The position numbers and the translations under genes are program-made. From NCBI GenBank assembly GCA_032871835.1, contig CM065301.1, forward strand, positions 15,641,291-15,705,290: DNA of 64,000 nucleotides, given 5' to 3'. The first letter of the stretch is position 1; each line of letters starts with the position of its first letter. The notes under the pieces are model-generated. The model was not told the DNA's origin and did no database searches. It worked only from the letters and a program-made list of their open reading frames with translations. This DNA comes from Dipteronia dyeriana. Its lineage: Eukaryota; Streptophyta; Magnoliopsida; Sapindales; Sapindaceae. Shown here piece after piece: positions 44,576 through 55,103 of the stretch.

Positions 44576-47500
44576 CTACGTCCCCGTCGCGCCTTCATCC
44601 TTGTATCGTTGGATTTGCTCGGCGAATTGCCAAAGTGTATCCCCTCTTTCCCAACTCGCCTCGCTATCGGGGAGGTTTTTCCATTTCACCAAGTACTCTG
44701 TGTAATTTGGGACACCTCTTCTCTGAATCACCCGGTCCGCCAGTATGCACTCCACGTCTTTGTCGAATGCGGTGACTACGGCAGTTGGCGCCCGTTTAGA
44801 CTCTCCTCTGCTGGGGTCTTCCATATCTGCATGGTATGGCTTAAGGAAACTTACATGGAAGACTGGATGGATCTTGAGTCTTGGTGGAAGTTGGACTTGG
44901 TAGGAGACCTTGCCTACTCGTTTGATGACAAGAAATGGGCCTTCATATTTTCTCACCAACCCCTTGTGCACTCGGCGTAGTGCCTTGAACTGTTGGGGTA
45001 GCAGTTTTATAAGCACCAAGTCCCTTTCATTAAACTCCAAGTGTCTCCTCCATGTATCCGCCCATTTCTTCATTTTTCGGGCGGCTTTGTCTAAGCATGC
45101 TCGCGTGATATCGGCTTCTTCATGCCACTCTCTAGCGAACTTGTGAGCCGCGGGGCTCTTTCCTCCATAGGTTGAGGCAATGGCTTGGGGGGTCATTGGT
45201 TGTTGCCCCATGACTATCTCGAAAGGGCTCTTGCCGGTAGCCTCACTCCTTTGAAGGTTGAAAGAGAACTGGGCAACATCAAGCAACTTTGCCCAATCTT
45301 GTTGATGAGCGCTTACGTAATGCCTCAAGTATAGCTCCAATAGCCCATTGAAATGCTCAGTTTGCCCGTCACTTTGGGGATGGAAGCTAGTTGAGAAGTT
45401 TAGATCTGTCCCTAACATCTTGAAGAGCTCCGTCCAGAACCTCCCGGTGAATCGTGGGTCACGATCACTGACTATACTCTGTGGAACTCCCCATAGCTTC
45501 ACAACATGTTTGAGGAAGAGGCGAGCAGCTTCCTCGGCTGTACAATCCCTAGGGGCAGGTATGAAGGTGGCATACTTGCTGAACCGATCGATTACCACCA
45601 TGATGCTCTCACACCCTTCAGATTTCGGAAGTGCAGAAATAAAGTCCATAGAGACGCTCTCCCATGGTCTACCTGCTATAGGTAAGGGTTCAAGTAACCC
45701 TGCTGGACGTTGTTGTTCGATTTTGTCTTGTTGGCGAACCAGGCAGGTCCGCACATAAGCGTCGACATCATCCCGCATCTGAGGCCAATAGTATGAGTTT
45801 TGGAGGAGCGCCAATGTGCGTGTCATTCCTGGGTGACCAGCCCATTTGGAATCATGGCACTCCTTAATGATTTCCTTCCGAAGGTTACCCCACTTAGGCA
45901 CATATACTCGATCTCCAGTAGTGAGGAGGACTCCGTCGTCTAGCCAAAATCGCCTTGTCTTCCCTTCGTTGGCTAGCTTGATCAGGTTCCTGGCTAGAGG
46001 ATCTTGATGTAGACCTTCCTTGATGCGGGAGATCAGAGTGCTTCGCGGTTGACTTGCACTCAATGTTGTAAGCTCTGCTTTCCGACTCAGTGCATCGGCC
46101 ACAACATTGGCCTTACCTGGCTTGTACTCAAGTCGATAGTCGAACTCTGCTAGGAAATCTTGCCATCGTGCTTGCTTGGGGCTAAGCTTCTTTTGTGTCT
46201 GAAAGTAGCTTGTTGCAACATTGTCAGTCATTATGACGAAGGTGGCTCCAAGCAAGTAGTGTCGCCAAACTCTAAGGCAGTGGATGATGGCAGTCATCTC
46301 CTTTTCTTGGACAGTGTATCGCCGCTTCGTGTCGTTTAACTTGCGGCTTTCAAAGGCAATTGGGCGGCCTTCCTGCATAAGGACACCTCTAATAGCAAAG
46401 TCTGAGGCATCTGTGTGCACCTCAAATGCCTTGGTGTAGTCAAGGAGGACAAGTACCGGTTCTTCTGAGATGGCCTTCTTCAACTCTTTGAACGCAAGTT
46501 GGCACTTGTCAGACCATTGCCATGCCTTATCCTTCTTGAGCATGTCCGTCAATGGGGCGGCTTTAGCTGAATAGCCTTGAATGAACCGCCGATGATAATT
46601 GACTAGCCCCAGGAACGATCTCAACCCCGGTACTTTGGTGGGTGGTTCCCACTCTTGCACTGCCTTCACCTTGGCACCATCCATCATAAGCTTCCCATCC
46701 CGTATCCGGTGGCCAAGGAACTCCACCTCTCGTTGACCAAACGAGTACTTCTCCAACTTGACGTAGAGCTCGTTCTCCCGAAGTACTTGGAAGACTTGCT
46801 TGAGGTGTTGGACATGTTCCTCGAGTGTCTGGCTATACACCACAATGTCGTCCAAGTACACTACCACGAACCGATCTAGGAAAGGATGGAAGAGTTTGTT
46901 CATAAGAGTGCAGAACGTAGCTGGTGCGTTGGTGAGGCCAAATGGCATGACTAGAAATTCGAAAGCACCATATCTTGTCACACATGCAGTCTTGGGTTCA
47001 TCTCCGACCGCAATGCGCACCTGATAGTATCCTGATCGAAGATCCAGCTTGGAGAAGTAGCACGTCTTGCCTAGCTGGTCAAAGTGATCAGCTATCAAAG
47101 GTATCGGGTACTTGTTCTTGATGGTGATCTTGTTCAGGGCCCGATAGTCGATGCACATGCGGAGCGTCCCATCTTTCTTTTTCTGAAATAGGACCAGAGC
47201 ACCATATGGGGCTTTGGAGGGCCGAATGTAGCCCGAGTCGAGCAAGTCTTGGAGTTTCTTACGAAGCTCCTCCAATTCTGGTGGTGCCATGCGATAAGGC
47301 GCCATGGCGGGAGGCTTGGCACCGGGCTCCAACTCAATCTGGTGATCCACCTCTCGCCTAGGTGGGAGCTTTTTCGGAAGCTCTTTTGGCATAACGTCCT
47401 TGTATTCTCCAAGAATGTCTCGGACCTTGGTCGGCATTGGGTCTGGGGAAGTGATTTGGTCTTCTCCATCGTTGAGCTCCCGGAAGGTGGCTAGGAAGCT

Positions 47501-47926
47501 AGGATCCTTCTTCAATCCCCTCTTGAACTGCAAGGCGGACAACGCTTTGGACTCTGCCTTGGTTGTGCGTTCCGCTGGGACCATGCAAGTCTTGCTCCCA
47601 TCAAGGATGCTGAGGGAGTTCCTGACTGGGAAGGGGAAGGTGTGCACCTGATCGAAGAATTTCATGCCTAACACCACTTGGAAGTCGTCCATGGGTACGA
47701 CAGAGAAATCAAGTCTTCCACTCCAGGTTCCAAGGCCAACTGGAATAGCCTTGGCAATGCCTGCGATTGGTTTTACCGGTGAGTTGATAGCCTTGATCGT
47801 GCCTCCTCCACTGGTGATATTGTGGCTTAGCTTCTTGGCCTCGTCTATGGAGACAAAGTTATGAGTTGCCCCCGTATCTAGCATTGCACGGACAGCTTTG
47901 CCATTGATTGAGGCATTTACGAACAT
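44576..47926 (-). CDS. pol: Chromovirus pol polyprotein (PR-RT-RH-IN-chromodomain)
   Basis: A 1116-codon open frame. The protease motif DTGATHNFVS starts at D17. Reverse transcriptase has FSKLDLRSGYYQV and the YLDD box at 357-360. RNase H has HTDASDFA. The integrase core acids are D761, D821 and E857, with the exact 35-residue D-E spacing. Residues 1058-1100 form a chromodomain (ILADRVIQRR, EYLVKWKNLP, SEASWE), thought to steer insertion toward modified histones. The zinc-binding HHCC region reads CLVRQQ at 728-733, so the second cysteine (731) is Arg (codon CGC). This should weaken the integrase N-terminal domain. The first Met is only the first after the frame break; the true protease domain probably begins in the gag frame. 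Confidence 0.93.
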   Translation of the reverse strand: MFVNASINGKAVRAMLDTGATHNFVSIDEAKKLSHNITSGGGTIKAINSPVKPIAGIAKAIPVGLGTWSGRLDFSVVPMDDFQVVLGMKFFDQVHTFPFPVRNSLSILDGSKTCMVPAERTTKAESKALSALQFKRGLKKDPSFLATFRELNDGEDQITSPDPMPTKVRDILGEYKDVMPKELPKKLPPRREVDHQIELEPGAKPPAMAPYRMAPPELEELRKKLQDLLDSGYIRPSKAPYGALVLFQKKKDGTLRMCIDYRALNKITIKNKYPIPLIADHFDQLGKTCYFSKLDLRSGYYQVRIAVGDEPKTACVTRYGAFEFLVMPFGLTNAPATFCTLMNKLFHPFLDRFVVVYLDDIVVYSQTLEEHVQHLKQVFQVLRENELYVKLEKYSFGQREVEFLGHRIRDGKLMMDGAKVKAVQEWEPPTKVPGLRSFLGLVNYHRRFIQGYSAKAAPLTDMLKKDKAWQWSDKCQLAFKELKKAISEEPVLVLLDYTKAFEVHTDASDFAIRGVLMQEGRPIAFESRKLNDTKRRYTVQEKEMTAIIHCLRVWRHYLLGATFVIMTDNVATSYFQTQKKLSPKQARWQDFLAEFDYRLEYKPGKANVVADALSRKAELTTLSASQPRSTLISRIKEGLHQDPLARNLIKLANEGKTRRFWLDDGVLLTTGDRVYVPKWGNLRKEIIKECHDSKWAGHPGMTRTLALLQNSYYWPQMRDDVDAYVRTCLVRQQDKIEQQRPAGLLEPLPIAGRPWESVSMDFISALPKSEGCESIMVVIDRFSKYATFIPAPRDCTAEEAARLFLKHVVKLWGVPQSIVSDRDPRFTGRFWTELFKMLGTDLNFSTSFHPQSDGQTEHFNGLLELYLRHYVSAHQQDWAKLLDVAQFSFNLQRSEATGKSPFEIVMGQQPMTPQAIASTYGGKSPAAHKFAREWHEEADITRACLDKAARKMKKWADTWRRHLEFNERDLVLIKLLPQQFKALRRVHKGLVRKYEGPFLVIKRVGKVSYQVQLPPRLKIHPVFHVSFLKPYHADMEDPSRGESKRAPTAVVTAFDKDVECILADRVIQRRGVPNYTEYLVKWKNLPDSEASWERGDTLWQFAEQIQRYKDEGATGT

Positions 47927-49197
47927 GAGCCCTTTCTTGGTGGAAGTTGACGGGCACTGTTGCTCTTAAGTGCACCAAGCTGCCTGAGTGACCCCATGCC
48001 TGTCTCGTGTCCTCCATCTTGGCTTTCTTCGTGTTGAGACATTATGGCATTAAGGGTTTTCCGCTTGGGGCAATCTTTCACCCAATGCGGTCCGTCACAA
48101 ATGAAACAAGGAGACTTAGGTTTAGGGGCTTCGGACTTACCTCCGTTAGGCTTACGTCTGTCCGAGTTGAAAGACTTTCGTTGTCCCTCATCCTTGCGGC
48201 CTTGGTTCTTCTGCCCGGATTTGTCTCCCCCACTTTTGCTTTGGGTGGCCTTCTTTTCTTTCGATTGGGTGGAGTAATCGGTGAGTGCTTCAGCTTCGGC
48301 AATAGCGGTGTTTAGGTCTTGCACATTTCTCCTTTCTAGCTTCACCCTTGCCCAATCTTTCAGACCATCCATGAAGTAGAAAAGCGAATCTTTCTCGGAC
48401 ATGTCTTCGATTTCAAGGGAAAGAGTAGTGAACTCCTTGACGTAATCCCTAATGCTACCAGTTTGCTTCAATCGATGAAGACGGCCTCGGGCCTCTTTCT
48501 CCGCATTTGTGGGACAGATTTGTCTTTTGAGTTCTTTCTTGAACTCCTTCCATGTATTGATGGGGTTGATGTCTTTGCCTATGTCGCCATGCTTACGTCT
48601 CCACCATAGTTGAGCGGCATCCCGAAGAAATATGGGTGCGTTTACGATCTTGGTAGCATCGTCACGAGCACCCTTGGCCTCAAAATATTGTTCAAGACCA
48701 AAAAGAAAGTTTTCGACCTCTGTGGCATTGCGAGTACCATGGTATGTTGCTGGCTTGGGCACTTGAATGGCACTCAATGTGCTTGTGCTAGAGGTGGCAG
48801 TAAAGCCAAAGGTTAGGCTGGTTTTGTGTGTAGCCCATTCAGTGCGAACATCGGACACTTCCGAGCGTATAGCCCGCAACTCTTGTTCTACAAAGCTGCG
48901 GATGTTGCGGAACTCACGTGTGAGGTCCTCTTTGAGGCTCTTTTGGAACTCGTGGATGGTAGACTTGGTTGCTTGAGTGATTTCACCATAGTCCGTCTCC
49001 ACGCAATCAAGACGGTCAGCAACGTCGTTCAAGGTAGACTCCATCCCTGATACAGCTTCCTCCAAGCCAACAATCCGATTTTCCAAGGCATCTGTGGATG
49101 GACCCTTGGACTTACTCCGCTTGGCGTGGGAACGTTGCTCATCACGTCCACGCCCTTGCTCTTCTGCTCTAGCAGCAACTTCGTTGTCGAATGCCAT
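47917..49197 (-). CDS. gag: Chromovirus gag
   Basis: 426 residues from ATG at 49197. The N-terminal half is coiled-coil-like (IVGLEEAVSGMESTLNDVAD). The capsid part has FLFGLEQYFEAKGARDD, then LWWRRKHGDI and FKKELKRQICPTNAEKEAR. A zinc knuckle CFICDGPHWVKDC starts at C364; its spacing is C-x2-C-x3-H-x4-C, one short of the canonical form but common in this lineage. The frame ends at TAA 47917-47919, overlapping pol by 10 bp in the -1 frame. The sequence around 47930 (AAGGGCTCATG on the minus strand) reads as if one C were lost from a continuous gag-pol frame. Confidence 0.92.
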   Translation of the reverse strand: MAFDNEVAARAEEQGRGRDEQRSHAKRSKSKGPSTDALENRIVGLEEAVSGMESTLNDVADRLDCVETDYGEITQATKSTIHEFQKSLKEDLTREFRNIRSFVEQELRAIRSEVSDVRTEWATHKTSLTFGFTATSSTSTLSAIQVPKPATYHGTRNATEVENFLFGLEQYFEAKGARDDATKIVNAPIFLRDAAQLWWRRKHGDIGKDINPINTWKEFKKELKRQICPTNAEKEARGRLHRLKQTGSIRDYVKEFTTLSLEIEDMSEKDSLFYFMDGLKDWARVKLERRNVQDLNTAIAEAEALTDYSTQSKEKKATQSKSGGDKSGQKNQGRKDEGQRKSFNSDRRKPNGGKSEAPKPKSPCFICDGPHWVKDCPKRKTLNAIMSQHEESQDGGHETGMGSLRQLGALKSNSARQLPPRKGSCS

Positions 49198-49232
49198 TGC
49201 TTCGCGAACTAGCTGTGGTTGCTTAACCTGGC

Positions 49233-49244
49233 TCTAATACCAAC
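49233..49244 (-). other. Primer binding site of the chromovirus
   Basis: The minus strand reads TTGGTATTAGAGCC directly inside the 5' LTR. It matches the initiator-Met tRNA complement TGGTATCAGAGC except for one C-to-T change. Confidence 0.8.
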
Positions 49245-49730
49245 TGTCACGGGGTTAAAGTTTGCGCAGCTAACCCGTGAGGCACTTAGACAATTTCTGG
49301 GCGAGATTGTTAAGTAAGCCTTGCTTGATCACTCTCAAAAGCTAGAGAGACTAGAGAATGACTAGAAGAGCTTTGTAGGAAAATAAGGCAAAGTGTATTG
49401 CTATGAGAAAGTTTTACAATGCTTTGAGTATTCTTGGCTTGGATGCCTTACAAATGAGAGGGGCTACCTATTTATAGTGGTTCACCTCCTCAATGAATGT
49501 TCTAGACTACTCTAGGAGATTGAGTCTCCAGAATGTTCTACATGTATCTAGGTTTCTCTACAAGTATTCATAACCCTAGATATTTACAAGAGAGTTCTAG
49601 AATGTTACTAGAGTCTTCCAATGATGACCTTGCTAGATGAGTGGAGAAGACTCTAGAATCTTCCAAGGGCTTGTGCCTAACTTTGGGCTTTGTTTGGGCT
49701 CCTTGGATCAAAATTGGGCGGGCCGTGACA
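49245..49730 (-). repeat. 5' LTR of the chromovirus
   Basis: 486 bp, with one inserted G relative to the 3' LTR plus ten substitutions. Adjacent to the primer site on the inner side and to flanking genomic TCTTG on the outer side. Confidence 0.95.
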
Positions 49731-49904
49731 TCTTGCTGCAGATCCCACTCCCTTATGATATTGGAAAACACATTAGAGCGCTCATTCAATATTATATTAA
49801 ACATTGAATACTTCAACGATAACCAGACAAAAAGAAAAGCCATTTCCATGAAGAGTATTTACCGTATATAGTAGTGTTAAACATCTTATTTTTTTATTAA
49901 ACTT

Positions 49905-50015
49905 TCATCTTAACCAATGATGTGACAATTAGGGAGGGAATACATGTGGTGAGTGAGAAAAATGATAACTGTATGTCCACTCAACAATTGTCACATCATT
50001 AGTCAAGATGGATGG
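49905..50015. repeat. Short inverted repeat (MITE-like)
   Basis: TCATCTTAACCAATGATG with TGACAATT at about 49906-49931 is mirrored by AATTGTCACATCATTAGTCA and AGATG at about 49986-50010. The loop is about 55 bp. Confidence 0.6.
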
Positions 50016-50184
50016 ATGTGAGCAAATATAACATCACTCCAACTGTAACATCAAAACTTTGAACATATGAACCTAGCCCATCATTTTATCTCATTAAAGT
50101 ACCCGAGCCCGTGTTTAAAAAAAAAAACAAATAACGGTTGCTAGTCCCTTATTAAGAAGCCCGACCTTTTCTATATAAATAAAA

Positions 50185-51541
50185 GGGAAAGTATCCCTCG
50201 ACTTTTACTCTATTGTTAAGACGATGATAAGTTTTCGTCATATTGACCGCTAACCCCGTAAAATGGAAAGAATGTATATTATTCTACGACCTTTTTCGTC
50301 AACCACTATATTTAAAAAGATAATATTGTAAAAACATAATTAAACAAAATCAATTAAATAATAAAATATGTTCAATGTTCTCTCTCCTCTCATATGTTTC
50401 TCTCATCTCTCTCTCTCATCTCCTCATCTCTTTATCTCTTCATCTTCATCATTAAGCCCTAAATCGATCTCTTCTTCTTCATCATCAATTGGGTTTGGGT
50501 GATTTTTGGTCGATTGTGTTTGGGTGTGGGTGGTTCGGTTCGATTGGTTTGGGCTGTTTTGGGGGCTCTTGGTGGGGTTTGGGTGGATGGCGGTGGCGGC
50601 GTGTGGTTGTGATTTGGGGGTGGTGGCTGAAGTTCTAATGTTTGTGAATGGGTCATTTTTTTTTCTAGGTATGATTTTTTTTTTTTGGTTTTTTTTTCTG
50701 GGTATGATTGTTGATGATGTAAGCCAACCGGGTATGGGTTTGATTGTGATTTTGTTAGATTTTGTTTTTTTGGTGTGATTTTATTCAATTTTGTTTGGTT
50801 TGATTTTGATTTTAATCGATTTTGTTTTATGGTGGTTGAAGATAGAGAGATTTCTGGTTTTGGGTTTGAAAAAGTTGGGATTTTTGGGTTTGGAATTTGT
50901 TGTTACTGGTATCTTTTTTTTTAGATTCAAAAACCAATAGGTAGTTTATTTGATAAATTCGAGTTGTGATATTTTTTTGTTTGTGTTTGGAATCGATATA
51001 TCCAAATCTGTCGGTTGGTTTGTGCTTAATATGATATGTGCACTTGTTTGTTTGGATATTTAGCTGAGAATACATGGATTTCACCATGGATCTTAACTAT
51101 TATAAATGGAGATGCAGTTTAATGCCTTGTTACTTCTCTGGAAGATCGAGAGAAAATGGTTTGAAATAAGGAGGAAAGTTATGTTTTTTTACTGCTTGTA
51201 AACAAAACAGATTGCATAAATGTAAATAAGATCAATCCAAATTTCTTAATCGTTCGGGTATCGATAATGATCGAAATTTTACCTTTTTCTTTTTGGTATT
51301 GTTTACCTTTTTAAAAAAAAAATAATCTTTAATAAATATGTAGGAAAAACATATCTAGAGTAAATTGAAGGAATGAAACGGTCATTTGATCATAAGGATT
51401 GACCGTCAATGGATGGAAAAAGTAACAGAAGAGGTATATAATATATTCTTTCCATTTGAAACGGGGACCGGTCAAAACGATGAAAACTTGTCCTCGTCTT
51501 AACAATCAGGCAAAAGTTAGAGGGGAAAATGATACTTTCCC
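50185..51541. mobile_element. Non-autonomous Mutator-like element, 1.36 kb
   Basis: The inverted ends start GGGAAAGTATC on both sides and stay similar for about 120 bp: ATTGTTAAGACGA, AAGTTTTC, TTGACCG, AATGGAAAGAAT. Flanks are TAAATAAAA (50176-50184) and CAAATAAAA (51542-51550), 8 of 9 identical, the usual MULE size. The interior (50370-51100) begins with a CTCTCATCTCC-rich stretch followed by GT-rich sequence (GGGTTTGGGTG), like a captured 5' UTR plus intron. Frames inside are low-complexity and are not called as genes. Confidence 0.82.
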
Positions 51542-51550
51542 CAAATAAAA

Positions 51551-52005
51551 TATAAAAAAAGAAAATGAATGAGTCCAGCCAAGTTTTAAGAAAGAACAAG
51601 CCCGAATTAATTAGTAAGATCAATAAAAGAAGAATGGTGATAATGACACCCTTAAAAAATTGTATATGCACCCCTTTTATAATTATATCTATCAAATTTT
51701 TAAAAAAATCTGTAATTTGTAAATAAACCCCACTTAATACTAAAAAAAACCCTTTATTTAATTATACTGTATTGTATTTTTATAAATAGACACCACCTAT
51801 AACAATTATTATGTTATTCAATCAAATTTATTATTATTTCAAATTTTGTTGTTGACTTTAATACTCTTACTATTCTTTCTCTTCTTAGTTTTTTCAAAAT
51901 CAAATTCCATTTTTCATTATTTATTTTTCTTTAAAAATCCATTTTAAGATTTTTTATTTATTTATTGAAGAACCACTTTCTATTTGAGAGAGTTGTAGGG
52001 ATGCA
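51551..52005. other. AT-rich spacer
   Basis: Between a MULE and a hAT element. Nothing recognised. Confidence 0.3.
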
Positions 52006-52737
52006 CAGTGGTGGCTCAAGGGTAACCAAGGCCTTAGACAAAAATTTAAAGTGAGGCATTGCGATTCTACAACCTTTTTTTTTTACTACTGGTTACAAAT
52101 TTATCAAGACCACCTTTTTGTGAGTTAAATAATTTTGCTAATTTGTTTTTTCTAGTTTTTCGTATCTAGAATTGTATTTTTCACTAGACATGTTTAATAT
52201 CCGATTATCAGTTATCAATGCTTACAAAAAAATAAATAATTCTGATACAGTCAAAAACAAAATAAATAAATAAATAATTAAAGTATTATAGTTTGGAACA
52301 ATTGAACTTGGAATGTTTATGAAAGAGTACTTATAGAAACAATGTGAGAGTTTGATTGTAGCATGAGAGTTTGATTGTGCAATTTGATGGTTTGATTGAA
52401 TAAAGAAGAAGATATAAAATAATAAATTTTAGTGTGAATATATAATTAAAAAAAATTAACTGTTTAAAGAAAAAGAATAACATTAAAGTGCATTTTTTTT
52501 TAGGAAAATGTTAATGAATATTTAAGTCCACTTAAATTTGGTGGACTTGAAAATAGGAATCTTTGACTTGAAAGTAGGAATGAAAGGTAATTTATAATTT
52601 TAAAGAGATATTTTTTGAATAATAAATTGAAAAAAATATTGGATATTAATTGTTTATATATATATATATAATGAAAATATGGGACCTTGATTTTCGATAG
52701 GGCTTTAGGCAATTGCCAAGAGATCCAACCGGTCCTG
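52006..52737. mobile_element. Probable non-autonomous hAT element, 0.73 kb
   Basis: It starts CAGTGGTGGCTCAAGGG and ends CCGGTCCTG. The reverse complement CAGGACCGG and the inner words GGCCTTAG (left) and GGGCTTTAGGCAATTGCC (right) match a common plant hAT type with CAGGGCCGG-like ends. Flanks GGGATGCA and AAGATGCA agree at 6 of 8. There is no coding capacity. Confidence 0.6.
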
Positions 52738-53220
52738 AAGATGCAAGATTTGTGTCATGTCCTAATTGATGTGGAAGCAGTTAAATTATATTTTAAAAAA
52801 AAATAGAAAGAGAAAAGGAAGAAAATAGAAAATGAGGAAAAATAGAATAACCGAGAAGGAGAAAAGAATTGAAGAAAGAATAATAATATTTTTTTTTTAA
52901 TGAGGGTGGATCCCACGATAAGAATCAGATGGAAGGTATTATAAAACCTACCTATCGGGATGGGTTTCACATTACCCCCTTCAAGGGTAATGTGATTCCT
53001 ATGGGGTTCACTTTCCTCGGAATAAAAAAACCCTAACATAGTTACAGCACATAAGAATGTTATCAGATTCTTATGATTCTCATTATCATGTAAATATTAT
53101 CCCATATCAAACGACCCCTTAATAATTTTACTTAAGGGTATTATTGGATTTTTAAAAACATACTAATTTGAGGTGTACATACGGTTTTTAAGGTATGTAA
53201 ATTTAGTTACTTATAAAAGA

Positions 53221-53385
53221 ATAAGAATAATGATACACGGCCCAAAAATTTGCCAAAATGTCATGGCGATTTGATTTGTAGCAATAATATTGATTATATG
53301 ATGATGCAGTAGTTACAAATCAACTTGACACGTCATTTTATACAATGAATTTTGATAAATTCTGAGGTAGTGTAGTATTACTCAT
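53221..53385. repeat. Small MITE-like inverted repeat
   Basis: Left AATAATGATACACGGCCC with AAATTTGCCAAAAT is mirrored by the reverse complement of the right end (GAGTAATACTACACTACC, GAATTTATCAAAAT). The ends resemble those at 19880-20800, so the two may be distant relatives. Confidence 0.55.
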
Positions 53386-53878
53386 ATAATGAATTAAGAA
53401 ATACAAGCAGAGGAAAATTTAAAACTACAATAGGAAAATATCTTGAGTAAAATAAAGAGAAGAATCTGAAGAGAAGTAAGAATTGAAGAGAAATGGAGAG
53501 TTGTTCAGCCAAATTAAAAAAAAAAAAAAAAAAAAGAAACCTAGGAGAACGAAATGGAAAAAAACATCAAAGGAAGAGAGACATTGGGCGAGAAAGAATC
53601 TCGGACCAATCAGAGCCGACTCAATATCGTTTGAGGCATTAACCGAAAAAGTAAAATTAGGTGTTCTTGTATCAAATATTAATTTTACCCGTTTATTTAC
53701 TTTATAAAATATAATTTAGGCATTGTAATGGAAGATTTTGTTTTAATATTAAAAACCTTTTTTTAACTTATGATTTTTAAATAAATTAAACAATAAACAT
53801 TTAAAAAAACATATTTCAAGATATTTTCAAAATCAGAGAACATTTTATTTATTTATTATAATTACAATGTGGCGTGAT

Positions 53879-54448
53879 TAGAGATGACAGCAGGTCGGAT
53901 TCAGGTGGGTTTTGTAAAATCCAAATCTTCACCCGTGAAAATTTTCCTTACACACGCCCGCCCTCGAACCCGTGTAGGTAAACGGGTTATGGCTGCATCC
54001 ATACCCTCACCCGTGAACCCACGAAACTATATGGGGTTCACGGGTGGATGCTTCACCCGCGGGATACCCACAAACTCGCAACCCACGAACCCGTGATTTG
54101 TCATTTATAAATTTCCACTTGTAATCACATATTTGATACTTAATTGAATTAAATTTTCATTTCTAATTCCCTACTTGATACATTATAAAACAATAATAAC
54201 CATAAAAATAAAACGACCAAAAATAATTCAAATGTCTATGTATGGTTATATACAAGTATTTTATTTATGCGGGTTTGTGGGTCCAACCCGCGAGTTCGTT
54301 TTCTAACCCGCACCTGTTCGCGAACCCACCGGGTTTTTCATTAAACGGGTTCACGGGTCCGCGAGCCGTAAATTCACCATCCACACCCGACCCTACAGGG
54401 TCAGGTTCAGACGGGTGTCCACGGGTGCTGGTCAAATTGACATCCCTA
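53879..54448. mobile_element. Non-autonomous hAT element, 570 bp, perfect target duplication
   Basis: It begins TAGAGATGACAGC and ends TTGACATCCCTA (reverse complement TAGGGATGTCAA). GGCGTGAT flanks both sides exactly (53871-53878 and 54449-54456). ACCCGTGAA, GAACCCGTG and ACGGGTTCACGGGT words crowd both ends as subterminal repeats. No transposase. Confidence 0.9.
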
Positions 54449-54456
54449 GGCGTGAT

Positions 54457-55060
54457 CCGTAATAAATTCTTTTAAAAAAATATATGGTTTTTATTCTCTT
54501 AAAATTTAATAGGAATAATTTATTTTGGTTAATTCCAATTATGATATTTTTAGTAATTTTAAGAACAAATAATTTGAAAAACAAATATTATCATTTAGTT
54601 GGACAAAAAATGCTTGAATAATAATAATAATAATAATAAAAGTTTTTCATCTAAAACTAAAATAATATTATAAATTGTTATGATGAATGAACATTATTTA
54701 CCATCAAATCATATTGAGTGGTTGTATGTTTCATTATACTTAAACGTTTGAAAGTTACTATTTTTAATCACTTATATCTATATTAGAAAAAAAAAGGTTT
54801 TATGACAGTAAAAACCGTGAAGATATTTTGTTTTATTTAAGTTTTGAAATGTTGCAATTTAACCACCAACCACCCAATTATTCTGATTTTCCAAGTTGTA
54901 ATGATATTCATGTGTAGATGCTTTATTTGGGGTTGCAAATTAGGTTGGGGTTGCAATACGATACAGAGTTGAAGTTTTTAGACATCTTATAATTTATAAA
55001 TAATGGTGGCATGGGAAATAGAAGGACCACATCTTCTCCTAAGGTGATATTTCTTTGTTG

Positions 55061-55103
<43 letters not shown>

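Larger units (their letters stand above)
44071..49730 (-). mobile_element. Ty3/gypsy chromovirus, nearly complete
   Basis: Minus-strand element of 5.66 kb. LTRs are 44071-44555 (3') and 49245-49730 (5'), bounded TGTCAC..GTGACA. By eye they differ at 10 positions plus one indel, about 98% identical. The primer site next to the 5' LTR is TGGTATTAGAGC, one change from the initiator-Met form. The polypurine tract AAGTGGGGGAGGA abuts the 3' LTR. TCTT flanks both sides (44067-44070, 49731-49734), one base short of the usual 5. The coding region has gag and pol in two overlapping frames, with PR, RT, RNase H, IN and a C-terminal chromodomain in order. The domain order is that of chromoviruses. Confidence 0.95.

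Noticed and set aside
44519..49197. Many + strand frames across the chromovirus
   Set aside because: They are shadows of the gag and pol frames on the minus strand.
50506..50778. W/F/G/V-rich frame in the MULE
   Set aside because: It follows GGGTTTGGGTG repeats; no known domain.
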